Assembly: GCA_948567375.1 (NCBI GenBank)
Contig: OX419758.1
Span: forward strand, 16,063,001-16,127,000
Origin: Lunularia cruciata
Lineage: Eukaryota > Streptophyta > Marchantiopsida > Lunulariales > Lunulariaceae
Length of the DNA: 64,000 nt
Reading direction: 5' to 3'
Below, piece after piece: positions 1 to 11,000 of this stretch. The number at the start of each line of letters is the position of its first letter. The stretch's first letter is position 1. The translations under genes and the position numbers were made by a program. A model generated the notes under the pieces. It worked only from the letters and a program-made list of their open reading frames with translations, had not been told where the DNA came from and did not search any database.

Positions 1-1044
1 CGGATGAGGAGTATGTTGAGCCAATCAAGTTTATCACATGCATTGTAGGCTGAAGCTATCAACAATGCAACTTATTTGATAAATCTTTCTCCTTCTAGTT
101 AATTTCATGACACCATTTTAGCTAAGGCATATACGGCCTACAGATTACAGTTGTTAGTAGTCTTTGGATGTCATGCACATCTTCTCATACCCAAGGAAAA
201 TAGATTCAAGCTAGATCTTAGTTCAAAGAGATTTATTTTTCTTGGCTACAAGAGTGGTGTGAAGGGCTATAGGTTGTGGGATACTCTCACTAAATTGATT
301 TTCAATAGAGATTTTTTGTTCAATGACTCCAGATCATCAACCAAGGGGGAGAAAGCTCAGGCTCCTCATATTGACAAGGGGAAATCTCCTCTAAATGTTG
401 TTGATGGAGAGATTAATTATGATGGTTTTCATGATGAGGCACAAGGAGGTGCTCCCATAGAGGATCAAGTTCCCCAAATTGAGGAATTACAAGAGTGTGA
501 GTAGATTGGTGAACCTTGACACATGTTAGCATAGGAAGATCAAGTGGATTCATCAACAAGAAGGACATTTGGATGCTCTATTTGTCCTCCTAAATGATTT
601 GGAAAATGGGCTGATTCAACACAATTAGGAGATGAGGATATCTCTCTTGATGCTGATGATCATTTAGCTTTGATCTTGGAAGAAGGGGAACCTTCTTCAT
701 AAGATGAGGCTCTAGCTTTGATAGACAAGCTTGAGTGGAATGCAACAATGCAGAGAGAGATGCAATCATTAATTGATAACAAGACTTGGGAATTAGTAAA
801 GCTTCCAAAACATCAACCATTGGTGGATAGTAAGTGGGTCTACAAATTGAAAAATAGCCCAATTGATGGAGAAAAAATATCTACAAGGCTAGGTTGGTAG
901 CCAAGGGATTCACACAAGAAAAACGTGTGGTTTACAATGAGGTCTACTCTCTTGTTGCTAAGTATGCCACTATTTTCTTATTGTGTGGATGTTGTCATTG
1001 CTTTCTTCTATGGCAATTTAGATGTGGTTATCTTTATGAGATAG
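1..1044 (+). pseudogene. Ty1/copia pol fragment (integrase tail, linker, start of reverse transcriptase)
   Basis: Decayed copia polyprotein. Positions 1-330 encode the end of the integrase and the following conserved block: a remnant of the AxxxAxYLIN-type stretch, then FGCHAHLLIPKENRFKLD, then FLGYKSGVKGYRLWD. Copia elements carry this after the DDE core. About 330-700 is an acidic, variable linker. 712-1044 begins the RT with the typical EWNATMQREMQSLIDNKTWE and SKWVYKLKN blocks. Frameshifts and stops (for example near 503 and 898) rule out a working ORF. The 5' end lies outside the window. The RT resumes at 2577 after an insertion. Family assignment rests on block order and wording of these motifs, which is distinctive for Pseudoviridae-type elements. 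Confidence 0.85.
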
Positions 1045-2576
1045 TGTGACAACCCAACAAGTATCACTTTTGTAGTAATCAATAAGTAATCATTTGTTTC
1101 CATAGAGATATTAGTCAAAAATGGTCAAATACAAAGTAAAATGTCACAATTAGTTCTTCTTGATTGCCTCTTTAATCTCTTGGGTAGAAACCACACCCAA
1201 AAGGGAATAACAAGTGCTCAATTTGCAAAATTGTCACAAATCACAACACCCATAATCACAATTCTTCAATTTCTTTCTAAACCAATCTTGATTGTGATGA
1301 TTCAATTTTCCCAAAGAAGGCTACTTCACCACAAAACTACTTTGCCTTGGAATTGTGTTCTACCTCTCTACTAAAGGCACAATTTTGTCAATCAAATTTG
1401 CTTTGCATCAATCCAACACTCTGATCACAAATGCAGAATACTACCAACATTACAATTCCCCATGGATTTGTGACACAAGGCATTGCTTCAATTGCACTCC
1501 ACTCATTATCAAACACACATAATTGAAATTATAGCTATAGAATCCAACATCTAACACAATCAAACTTGCAATTCAAACTTCTCCAAACACCCACAACCAC
1601 AAACATAGGATTGATACTTGGAACTAAGCTGAAACAACAAGCATTGAGTTACAACACTTTGCTTTACTCAATTGTAGAATTACAGTACTGAATAATAATC
1701 CTCATTGTGAATGCTTCCTCTAAATAGGCAGAGCACTCATTAGTTATCTAACTACCTAAACTGCTTCAACTACTACTTTACCAACCTGTAGATCTGAAAT
1801 TACATTCCACTTCTTCATATCTACCTCTTAAGATCTCAAAACTATTACTCTAATTTCATCAAATGTCTACTTCTACTTCTACACTCAATGTAACTACAAT
1901 CAGCTCTTGCACTTTGGGTTCATCTTCTACTTCTTCTACCTCTGTCACATTTTTTGTTTGAACTACGGCTGAATCATTACTATGCTAATTTCTTTCTCAT
2001 GCTCTACTCTGACTACTTTAGATGACTCAAGTAACTCACCCAAAGTCACCTGCATCTGATGTATGACTACCTTGGATTAGGTCACCTTCAACCTGAGGCA
2101 AAGTAGTTTCTCTACCCCAAGTTTCTATGCACGACGTACTCAAGTACTCCATACATGCACTCTAGAAACTTCAAATGAGTGTAACTTTGGCTACAAACCT
2201 CCAAACTGTGCAATTTTGATGGTAATTGAAAGCCCTAAAAAATATGCTTCCAAAAAAAAGGAACACACAAGATTTGGACTTTTGGTCATTGAGATACGGG
2301 CCCTTTAGTGATCTTGACCTCCAACTTTCATTCCGATGCAAAGTATCATTGGATCAGATTGTGTCTCCTCCCAAACCAAAGTAACTCAAATTTGATTGGT
2401 TTGTCATCCTTGGATCAGTTTCTACATCAATGGATTCAATTCCTTCTTCTACTATTCCTATTTGGACTTACATAGACTTAACCTACATACAAACTCTTTT
2501 TCTAACTCTCTCTACTTCTAATAACTAGTTTTACTCTCAATTCTACCAAAAATGCAAAATGTGGGTGCCATTGACA
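1045..2576. mobile_element. 1.5 kb non-coding insertion inside the copia RT
   Basis: The copia RT reads to a Tyr-Glu-Ile at about 1043 and resumes at about 2577 with the block that normally follows (Gly-Phe, then the LKSLYGLKQAP-equivalent). Everything between is foreign, AT-rich and without a protein I recognise. It starts TGTGAC and ends TTGACA, so TG...CA ends fit an LTR-like piece or a small non-autonomous element. The flanks GATAG and GCCTA do not make a clear target-site duplication. The exact ends are inferred from where copia homology stops. Confidence 0.55.
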
Positions 2577-3578
2577 GCCTATGGGCTTTGTGAAGAAAAG
2601 CCAAGAGGATATGGTTTTCAGGTTGCTAAAATCCTTGTATGGATTGAAGCAAGCCCCTTGATAGTGAAAAAATTGTTTGCTGATTTCATGAGGTCACAAG
2701 GATTTAAACAAAGTGTGTTTGATCTTTGTATATACATGAAAAAGGTGAGTAATGAAGTCTTTGGCTTCAATATTTTTATACTCTATGTGGATGACATGCT
2801 TATTGTAGCTAGGAATAGATCTGACATTGATAAGCTCAAAGCTTTGTTGAGTTCTGAGTTTAGAATGAAATATCTTGGTACAACAAGGAGGATTTTGGGG
2901 GTGGAGATCCAAAGAAACCTGGAGGATGGGAAGGTATGGTTAATTGAAAGGAAGTATGCTAGAAAGTTACTTGCAAGATTTAACATGCATAATTGCAAGG
3001 CTATGAGTACTCCTTTAGCTCCTTACTTCAAGCTTTCATCAACTCTTTGTCCAATAGATGCCGTGGAGAAAAGTTTGATGTCCAAGATCCCCTACAACAA
3101 GGTAGTAGAAAGTCTCATGTTTTTGATGATTTGTACTAGGCCTGACATTGCTCTAGCTATGGGCAAGACTAGCATATACATGTCAAATCTAGGGAGGATA
3201 CATTAGGAAGCTGTGAAGTGGATCCTCAAATAACTCAAAGGTATGTTGGAATTTGGCCTTGTGTTGGATGCTAAATCCTACAATGCCAAATCACTAATTC
3301 ATTATGTAGATGCTAACTATGGACAAGATTTGGATGGAAGGAAATCTATGATTGGGTATGTGTTCACACTTGCAGCTAGATGTAGAAGTTGGAGATCTAC
3401 ATTGCAAAATTGCGTAGCTTAGTCTACTATAGAAGCTGAGTATGTAGTGGCAGCAGAAGTAGCAAAGAAAGCAATCTAGTTGGACAAGTTTATCATAGAG
3501 ATGAGATTGACACATGATTAACCCTCATCCTCTTGCTCATGTATGGGATACTCCTCAAATTTGTGAGACAATGGTACA
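2577..3578 (+). pseudogene. Ty1/copia reverse transcriptase and RNase H remnant
   Basis: Continuation of the copia pol begun at position 1. It contains the catalytic YVDDMLIVA box (about 2787-2813), the KYLG-like and RRILGVEI blocks, the LMFLMICTRPDIALAMG block (about 3115-3165) and the start of RNase H, including DANYGQDLDGRKSMIGYVF (about 3308-3364) and a mutated STIEAEYVVAAE. In-frame stops at about 3204, 3420 and 3478 show it is dead. Homology is cut by the 5' LTR of chromovirus element 1 at 3579. A further copia RNase H tail lies beyond that element, near 10700-10905. Confidence 0.88.
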
Positions 3579-4307
3579 TGTAATGCCATATGATCTAGAT
3601 GTGAAATTCGGTTTGGTAACATCTAGAATGATGTTATACATGATGGTCAAAATAGATCAGATAGAAGTATCACCAAAAGAGTACTTCTACTAATAGGGCA
3701 GAAATAGAAATAGACTTGAGAACCTTAGAACCAATAGCTAGACCTATGATTTAAAGGTGAGAATTGGTTTCGTAACATTTGGAAGGATGTTACACATGAT
3801 GGACTAAACAAATCAGAAAGAGGTATCACCAAAAGGGGACTTCTACTAGTAGAGTAGCAACCGAAATATGCCTAAAATCTTTGAAGGCAATTTCGGAGGC
3901 CTAAACGGATGAATTAGGCCTCAAAAATGTGTAGATCCACCCCACCCCCCAACAGAGGAAAGGTTGGCCTTCCCTCCCCCCTGGTTTGTCTCGTCAAGAG
4001 CTTTCCAATGGTACCTTATGTGATTCTGAGATTCCTACAAGAAGATTCCCTAAAAGATTCCCTCTGGTCAAAGCTTGTTTGACCAACCAGATAGGACCTA
4101 GACCAGACAGGTCACCCATCCAAGTAAGTAATCCAAGGGTGGAGCTTGCTGACATGTCACCTATCTGTGTCCCTAATCCTATGGTGGAGCTTCCTTGGAG
4201 GAGATCCTCTTTGTCTATATAATAAAGAGAAGGTGCTCCCTTGGGGCATCGAATGTTTGAGTGTGCAATATGTGTTTTCTCTCTTCTCTTGTCCTCGGAG
4301 CATTACA
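3579..4307 (+). repeat. 5' LTR of element 1 (duplicated-U3 type)
   Basis: Begins TGTAATG and ends CATTACA; 729 bp. U3 contains two tandem, diverged copies of a unit of about 150 bp. Unit 1 starts near 3590 (ATGATCTAGATGTGAAATTC) and unit 2 near 3747 (ATGATTTAAAGGTGAGAATT). Both run through a block reading roughly GGTAACAT...GATGTTA...ATCACCAAAAG..ACTTCTACTA. U3 is followed by a TATA box at 4215 and a conserved R/U5 ending in CTCTTGTCCTCGGAG. The start lacks about 10 bp present in the 3' LTR. It matches the 3' LTR at 9438 nearly base for base. Confidence 0.93.
4215..4226 (+). promoter_or_regulatory. LTR TATA box
   Basis: CTATATAATAAA lies about 90 bp before the LTR end and is conserved in every LTR of the family in this window (for example about 10083-10095 and 37132-37143). 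The position suits a Pol II promoter that would define the U3/R boundary. No transcript evidence is available. Confidence 0.7.
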
Positions 4308-4308
4308 A

Positions 4309-4320
4309 TGGTATCTGAGC
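4309..4320 (+). other. Primer-binding site, initiator-Met tRNA type
   Basis: TGGTATCTGAGC starts one base after the LTR end. It matches the canonical TGGTATCAGAGC, complementary to the 3' end of plant tRNA-iMet, with one mismatch. The sister copy at 32154-32165 (minus strand) matches 12 of 12, which supports both the assignment and the LTR boundary. Confidence 0.9.
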
Positions 4321-4447
4321 GAGTGTTATAGTCCAATAGAGTGGATCATCTTTCTTGGAATAGCACGAACTACTGAAACTGAGTAATTTGAGGTGGAGAA
4401 CATAGAGTAATCGCTAAACTAAGGAAGGACTTTAGAGAGCGGATGGG

Positions 4448-4876
4448 ATGGATGTGCTGGGAAGACAATTTCCCGCACCTAGCTTTCCATTCTCAAACCC
4501 ATTCCACATCAAGGTTATGTACATCCAGCGTGAGTAGATGATGGTATTGCTAGTTTATCACTTTGGTGCGGAGTTCATGGACACAATGATGAACTCACCA
4601 AACCCAGTGATTCTACCGGTGGTGATATACGACAAAGAGTGGGATTTGACAATCTACATTCTATTATGATGATATGGATATGAATGTCCCAAATCCTCTC
4701 CCTTTCAACACTCAAGTAGAAATCCATTATGTAGTGAGGCCGAAAGTAATATTTAGAGATTTTGTGGTTAGGAATTTTGGTGAGGAGTATTATCAACAAG
4801 TGATAGCTTCTAAGGTCCCAATGGTAGTTCCGATAGTTCGCGCGCCTTCCAGAGTGATTATATTGACTCTATATTG
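4448..4876 (+). pseudogene. Leader ORF upstream of gag (element 1 copy, broken)
   Basis: Between the PBS and gag lies a coding-like stretch starting ATG GAT GTG that aligns with an intact 146-codon ORF in element 5 (35751-36191, minus strand). In element 1 it is interrupted by a TAG near 4535, TGAs near 4666 and a frameshift; the last third (4674-4876) is open. Conserved wording includes FGxEF/FGEEYYQQVIASKVPMVV and RPKVxFRDFVVxNFGEEYY. I recognise no domain. See the element 5 entry for its internal repeat. Confidence 0.6.
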
Positions 4877-4910
4877 AAATAGACGTTAGCAATTAGGTGT
4901 TGCAGGAATC

Positions 4911-6029
4911 ATGGATCCGTAGTTGCAAGAGCTGGTGCAAGGAATGCAAGGGATGTTGAATGAATTTTGAGAGATTAAGATGACCATGGAGACATTACAA
5001 AGTCAAGTGCAGATCCTCAAGAATGATCAAGCCATGCAAGAAGAAGAGCCCCCTCAAAACCCAGTACCTGCGACTGAAGTACTTAGAGAGGCACCCGTGC
5101 CTACAAACCCTATCAACAATGAAGCCACATTGCTACTCCGGATGAAGAAGACTTACAACATCGAGCCTTACAAGGAGCAGCGTACGATGGGAGTAGTGGA
5201 AAATTGGATCTCGAGAATGAATCGATATTTCCGATTGTTCTCAACAGAGATCACAGAGCATGCTGCAGGCGTGTTTGCATGTGGGTACTTGACCAATAAA
5301 GCCCTCACATGGTATGATGCTTGGGAACGATCCATACTGGCAAAGAGAAGGGAGGTCACATGGACAGCAATGCAAGAAGGACTGCTGAAGAATTTCCAGT
5401 CGGTGGATTCTGTGCAGATGGCTCGAACCCGACTATGGAGATTGAGACAGAAGAATAGCATACAAGAGTATGTGGAGGCATTTCTAGATCTACAAGTTGC
5501 AATTACCGACATGAGTCCAACAGAGGCTCTCGACAATTTCAAACGAGGGTTGAAAGAGCGGATTCGCCAAGAAGTCATGGTGCAAAACCCTCGCACGGTA
5601 TTTGAAGCCATTGCTTGTGTGCAAAGAATAGCAAGAGCATTAGGTGGAGGTGAAAGAGTAGTTCCACCTCAACATTATTGGGCAGAAATGCCACACATGG
5701 GTGGACCAGTACCGATGGAATTGGGCAACCTTTGATTCCGGGATCAAGGAGCATGACCGCTTCAAGAGGAGCGGGGACGGGTAGAAGAACGAAGAGTTGG
5801 AGTCCCACGAGGAAGAAGGACTCGAGGAGAACAATGCCATTGTTACAATTGCGGCTGTATTGGGCACATATCTACCAACTGTCGCACTCATTTCCCTAGA
5901 GGCCCTTGGCCTTTGTACAAGCGATCTTTGAACAACATGGAGAGGATCCTTGAAGAGGAGGAGGTGGAAATCACTTCGGAAAATGAAGATCGCCAGTATA
6001 TGTACCTTGCGGCCTTACTGGCTCAATAA
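4911..6029 (+). pseudogene. gag of element 1 (capsid-like region plus CCHC zinc knuckle)
   Basis: One frame from an ATG at 4911 to a TAA at 6027-6029, about 372 codons, with in-frame stops at 4920, 4968, 5733 and 5754 but no frameshift. The central part (about 5118-5660) is the gypsy gag core, with WISRMNRYF, KALTWYDAWE, ARTRLWRLRQ and ALDNFKRGLKERIRQEVM-type blocks. The zinc knuckle C-x2-C-x4-H-x4-C is at 5841-5882 (CYNCGCIGHISTNC). The tail is acidic. The start at 4911 is chosen because the MDPQLQEL-like beginning is shared with the element 5 copy. At 4920, 4968 and 5733 sister copies have CAA or TGG where this copy has a stop. Gag would package the RNA in virus-like particles. Confidence 0.88.
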
Positions 6030-6079
6030 GGAAGGAGAGAAGCGAGGGAAGGAAGAAGAATAATGCGCAAAGATCCTGA

Positions 6080-9000
6080 AAGGCAACCTCACAATTGATT
6101 GTCGTGAATGGAATCCTAGAAGGTAATCAAGTGAGAGTATTAATAGATCCGTGAGCAACAGAGAATTTCTTGTCTTGCTTTGTTGCAATAAGATTGGGAG
6201 TGGATCTAGAGAGAGATGGAAGTGAGGAAGTAGAGTTACCAAATGGGAAAACAGAGAGGATTGAATCATTACCTAAACGGATAACCCTCTCTGTAGGAGA
6301 ATATCGGGAAGCAATTGAGTGGCGAGTGGTACAGTTAGCTAGTTATGATGCAATTTTAGGCATGCCATGGATAGAGCAGTACAACCCTATGGTGGATTGG
6401 AGGAAGAAAGTAGTTAGAACCCACCAATGGTCAATCATTGGGGTTAAAGAAAAATCACACAGGCAGAAACTGCCTCTATATGTCGTAGAGACGACAAATG
6501 TCTGTAAGACCGATAGATGTTTTATGGGTCTAATAAGAGAAGTCCAAAGTGCACAACTCGATGGACAAATTCTTGAGAAATTGAAGGATGTGGTGGATGA
6601 GTTTCAAGATGTCTTTCCTGATGATCTACCCTTAGCATTACCACCAAAAAGGCGAGTAGATCACAAAATAGAGACACTCCCGGGGAAGACACCTCCTTGT
6701 AAGGCCCCATATCGCCTATCACCTCATGAGTTGGAGGAGTGTAAGACTCAAATTGAGGAGATGTTGTAGAAAGGGTTCATCCAACCTAGCGTATCACCAT
6801 ATGGGGCCCTTGTCTTGTTTGTGAAGAAGAAGGATGGTACAATGCGCATGTGCATTGACTATCGGGGTCTCAATCAGCAAATGGTGAAGAACAAATACCC
6901 CTTACCTCGCATGGATGACCTATTTGATCAACTCCATAGAGCAAGATACTTCACCAAACTGGACTTGCGGAGTGGTTACAATCAAATCCAAATTGTAGAG
7001 GAGGATGTGTACAAAACTACCTTTCGAACCAAGTATGGCCACTTGGAGTATCTTGTGATGCCTTTTGGCCTCACCAATGCGTCTGCCACTTTCATGAGTC
7101 TAATGAATGACATATTTTGTCCATACTTGGATAAGTCTATTATCTTCTTCTTGGATGATATCTTAGTATATAGTAGCATGATGACAGAACACAAACAACA
7201 TCTACAAGAGGTCCTCTAGATTCTAAGACAGAATCAGTTGTTTGCCAAAATCTCAAAGTGTGAGTTTGGCAAGTCTGAAGTAGACTACTTAGGGCATAGA
7301 GTAATTGCAGAAAGCATTCAAGTATTGATAGATAAAATAGAGGTCATTCAAAAATAGAGTGCCCTAGAAGATCAGACTCAACTTAAGAGCTTCTTGGGGT
7401 TGATGGGATTCTATCATAGATTTGTCAAGGACTTCTCCAAGGTTGCACAGCCTTTAACGACACTACTTGGCAAGGAGAAGAAGTGGACATGGGGAACTGC
7501 ACAAGAGTTGGCCTTTCAAGAATTGAAGGCCGCCTTGCTACATGCACCAATCTTGAAGTGGTATGACCCAAAACGTCCAATCAAGTTGGCTATAGATGCA
7601 TCAGGCATAGCAATAGGAGCAGTCCTACAACAAGAGTGGCATGATGGATGGCATCCAATTGCATATTTCTTTTGAAAGTTGTTACCGGCAGAGCGCAACT
7701 ACCACACCATAGAACGAGAAGAGCTGGCCATTGTTCTAGCAACCAAGCATTGGAAGCACTTCTTGGGCGAGAAGGCATTTGTAGTAAAGACAGACCACAA
7801 ACCTCTAGTCTACCTTGAGACGCAGAAGGATCTATCTCGTCTCCAAATTTGGTGAGCAGAGTGGCGACAACGCTTCAACATGACAATCACCTATGTGGAA
7901 GGTAAGAAGCAACTTGTAAATGCATTCACCCGCATGCCAATGGCCAATAACTTGGTGGCAGAGGTTAAGATTAACCCTGAATTCTGGCAAGAGATTCTAG
8001 CTACTACAAAAACTGATCCACAGATTGTAGAAGCGCAATCGTCCAAAGGTGTCACCAGCACCCAAGGACTCATCTTTCGGGATGGTAGATTATGGATCCC
8101 AAATGTCCCAGAATTACGCACCACCATTCTAGCGGAATGTCATGATTCGGTCATTGCAGCTCATGTCGGAGTGGACAAGACCTTGGATGCAGTCAAGCGC
8201 CATTACTATTAGCCCAAGATGAGCAACGATGTGATGGACTATGTGCGTAGCTGCCTACTTTGTCAACAGAACAAAGCTTCTAATCAAGTTCTTGCAAGGC
8301 TCCTTCAACCTCTCCCCACTCCTACCCAACGTTGGGAACAAGTGAGTATGGATCTCGTCTGCAAATTACCCAAGACCACCTCAGGGTTTGACTCCATTGT
8401 GGTCTTTGTGGACCGGCTCAGCAAAATGATTCATGTATGCCCTACCACCAAGGAGGTGACCACTCCACAACTAGCTCAACTATACTTAGATGCAATCTTT
8501 GCTCACCGTGGCTTATCTAGAGTACTCATCACCGATAGAGGCACCCAATTCACCAGTTTGTTTTGGCAAACACTCTTTGGTTTCTTTAAAACCAAGTTGG
8601 CCATGTCCACAGCTTACCACCCACAAACAGATGGCCAAACAGAGCGGGCTAATTGCACGATTGAAGACATGTTACGCGGCTTCACCTTAGAAGAGCAAGA
8701 GAGGTGGGACACCCTACTACCGTTGGTGGAATTTGCTTACAACAATTTAGTAAATGCCTCCACCCAGGTCACTCCATTCTTCCTCATGTATGGTGAGCAT
8801 CCCTTCACACCTTCTAGCTTGATGAAGATCCGTCCAGTGACTACCAAGGTTGATGTAGTCAACACATTTGTTTCTAGAATCCAACAAGTTGTGGAGAGCG
8901 CCAAGCATAGGTTACAGATTGCGCAAAAGCGACAAAAGCAGTATGTTGATGCACACCGTAGGCACATGGAGTTCAATGTTGGGGATCAAGCGTGGTTATC

Positions 9001-9424
9001 AACAACCAACCTCTCATAAGTTGGATCTCGTAAGCTCAGACCTCGTTTTATTGGGCCTTTCTTGATTCTTCGTTGCATCGGTGCTGTGGCCTATCACCTT
9101 GAGCTACCACCACACATGAAGATCCATCCAGTGTTCCATGTCTCCCTACTACGCAGATATGCTCCACGATGAGGCCAAGGTCCTTCCACACAGGACATTT
9201 GACCTTGTCCGACACTCATTGATGGCATAGAGGAATATGAAGTGGAGCAGATTCTCCAAAAGCGCATGCGTGATACTCGCCATCCGCGGGTGGAATATCT
9301 AGTACAATGGAAAGGTTACCCCCTCTATGAAGCAACTTGGGAACCCGCTGCCAATTTGGCACATGCATCGGTGTTGGTGCAAGCATTTGAACAACAATTG
9401 CACAACGAGGACGTTGCGTCTTAA
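6080..9424 (+). pseudogene. pol of chromovirus element 1 (PR-RT-RNase H-INT-chromodomain)
   Basis: A single reading frame, offset from gag, runs to the TAA at 9422-9424. Protease: the active-site D at 6146-6148 is followed by a stop where sister copies read [23 protein letters not shown] (about 6823-6873), [10 protein letters not shown] (about 6961), catalytic [10 protein letters not shown] (about 7147-7176). RNase H: LAIDASG (about 7586), EREELAIV (about 7712), TDHKPLVYL (about 7790). Integrase: HHCC finger (about 8150-8270), D at 8350 (MDLVCKLP), D at about 8532 (ITDRGTQF), E at about 8661 after HPQTDGQTERA. GPF-type block follows near 9035-9060, then the chromodomain at about 9232-9400 (YLVQWKGYPLYEATWEP). 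In-frame stops lie at 6152, 6767, 7217, 7355, 7673, 7853, 8210, 9017, 9170 and 9200; I see no frameshift. Chromodomains steer integration to histone-marked chromatin. Confidence 0.9.
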
Positions 9425-9437
9425 AAGGAGGGAGGTC
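9423..9437 (+). other. Polypurine tract
   Basis: AAAAGGAGGGAGGTC lies immediately before the 3' LTR and just after the pol stop. It has the position and composition of the plus-strand primer of LTR retrotransposons. A matching tract precedes LTR K near 23519-23531. Confidence 0.85.
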
Positions 9438-10176
9438 TGTAATACCAAGGGTTAGCCATATGATCTAGATGTGAAATTCGGTTTGGTAACATCTAGAATG
9501 ATGTTATACATGATGGTCAAAATAGATCAGATAGAAGTATCACCAAAAGAGTACTTCTACTAATAGGGCAGAAACCAAAATAGACTTGAGAATCTTAGAA
9601 CCAATATCTAGACATATGATTTAAAGGTGAGAATTGGTTTGGTAACATCTGGAAGGATGTTACACATGATGGACTAAACAGATCAGAAAGAGATATCACC
9701 AAAAGGGGACTTCTACTAAGAGTAGGAACCGAAATATGCTTGAAATCTTTGAAGGCAATTTTGGAGGCCTAAACGGATGAATTAGGCCTCAAAAGTGTGC
9801 ATACTCCCTCCCTCCTACAGAGAAAAGGCTGGCCTTCCCTCCCCCTTGGTTTGTCTCGTCGAGAGCTTTCCAACGGTACCTTACTCACGTGATTCTGAGA
9901 TTTCTACAGGAAGATTCCCTAAAAGATTCCCTCCAGTCAAAGCTTGTTTGACCAACCAGATAGGACCTAGACCAGACAGGTCACCCAGATAAGTAAGTAA
10001 TCCAAGGGTGGAGCTTGCTGACATGTCACCTATCTGTATTCCTAATCCTATGGTGGAGCTTCCTTGGAGGAGATCCTCTTTGTCTATATAATAAAGAGAA
10101 GGTGCTCCCTTGGGACATCGAATGTTTGAGTGTGCAATCTGTGTTTTCTCTCTTCTCTTGTCCTCGGAGCATTATA
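9438..10176 (+). repeat. 3' LTR of element 1 (duplicated-U3 type)
   Basis: Starts TGTAATACC; about 739 bp, with the same tandem U3 duplication as the 5' LTR. It ends in CATTATA, where the 5' LTR ends CATTACA. It keeps the full TACCAAGGGTTAGCC beginning that the 5' LTR has lost. Confidence 0.92.
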
Positions 10177-10180
10177 TACA

Positions 10181-10930
10181 TGAGGAAACTACTCTTAGGT
10201 ACTAGGAAGCAAAAAGCACTCTATGCTAAGACCACAAAACCCATATGATGGTGTTTTATCTACACGATCCTCTATGAAGAGTTGAAATGTTTGGGATCCC
10301 ATTTCCTCTTCTATAAGCATCTTGGAATATTCATTTTGAACTCCTAATGAGACAAGAGCTGAGAAATATTAGCTCTTGAACCAAGCAAAAGATGCATTCT
10401 TGCATAATGTGTACATTTATCATAATAGTCTTCCATCCTTGTTTCAATTCTTTCTTGATGAGTCACTTGCTAGAATGCATTTGTCCTTCTAAGTTCAGGC
10501 TGATTTATAAGAAGCCATGTATTGAGCACATTTCTTATGCAATCTATCTCCCGTCATGGACTTTGGGAAACCCTTCCCAAACTTTGCAAAATAGTTGGCC
10601 ATGTAACTGAATGTTGCGGTCTTCTAGACAAGTTTCTTGCAATTGCACTTGTGAATTTGCTTGAAATGATCCAGATCCTCTATGTTTGAATCTTCATTTT
10701 GATAGCTAGAGTGCTTTACATCTAGCTATGAATCATGTGATGGACAATAGAGTGAAGCACATTAATATCAACTATTATTTGATCAGACAGGCTATGTCTG
10801 ACAAAATATTTGAGCTAGTCAAGATTGACTGTAAACTCAACCTTATCTATGCTTTTACAAAAGTGATTTCTTTGGAGATTTAAGATCAAATTGCAAGTGT
10901 TGCATATGGGCACAAGTAGAGTAGACTAGC
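10181..10930 (+). pseudogene. Copia RNase H tail remnant and flank
   Basis: About 10700-10905 translates with the terms of a copia RNase H C-terminus: a LHLAMNHVMDNRVKHINI-like block followed by an IRQAMSDKIFELVKI block, corresponding to the usual NP..H.RTKHIDI..H.IR stretch. It therefore probably belongs to the copia copy interrupted by element 1, though about 500 bp in between (10181-10700) shows nothing I can name. Stops are present throughout. Confidence 0.5.

Positions 10931-10933
<3 letters not shown>

Positions 10934-10995
<62 letters not shown>
10934..10995. repeat. (AT)n microsatellite
   Basis: About 31 uninterrupted AT dinucleotides. Such tracts are highly length-variable, so the copy number here may also reflect assembly. 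Confidence 0.97.

Positions 10996-11000
<5 letters not shown>

Larger units (their letters stand above)
3579..10176 (+). mobile_element. Ty3/gypsy chromovirus, complete with both LTRs (element 1)
   Basis: A structurally complete 6.6 kb LTR retrotransposon: 5' LTR, primer-binding site, leader ORF, gag with zinc knuckle, pol in the order protease-RT-RNase H-integrase-chromodomain, polypurine tract, 3' LTR. The domain order and the C-terminal chromodomain place it among plant chromoviruses. The LTRs differ by few substitutions, so it is the youngest full copy here. Coding frames carry many in-frame stops but apparently no frameshift. Flanks show TACA (3575-3578) and TACA (10177-10180), a probable target-site duplication with the 3' LTR end slightly altered. 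It sits in copia remnants. Related but more decayed copies occupy 14589-24127, 24178-28248, 29400-32763 and 35395-37711. Confidence 0.93.

Noticed and set aside
5168-5611. 147-codon minus-strand frame
   Set aside because: It is the complement of the gag core, whose plus-strand motifs and copies in elements 2-5 are unmistakable. It has no motif of its own.
3579-10176. Element 1 as an active retrotransposon
   Set aside because: Premature stops in gag and in every pol domain region make autonomous activity untenable, despite the near-identical LTRs.
10934-10995. Replication origin or scaffold attachment site
   Set aside because: A pure AT dinucleotide run is a common microsatellite. Nothing else nearby supports a special function.
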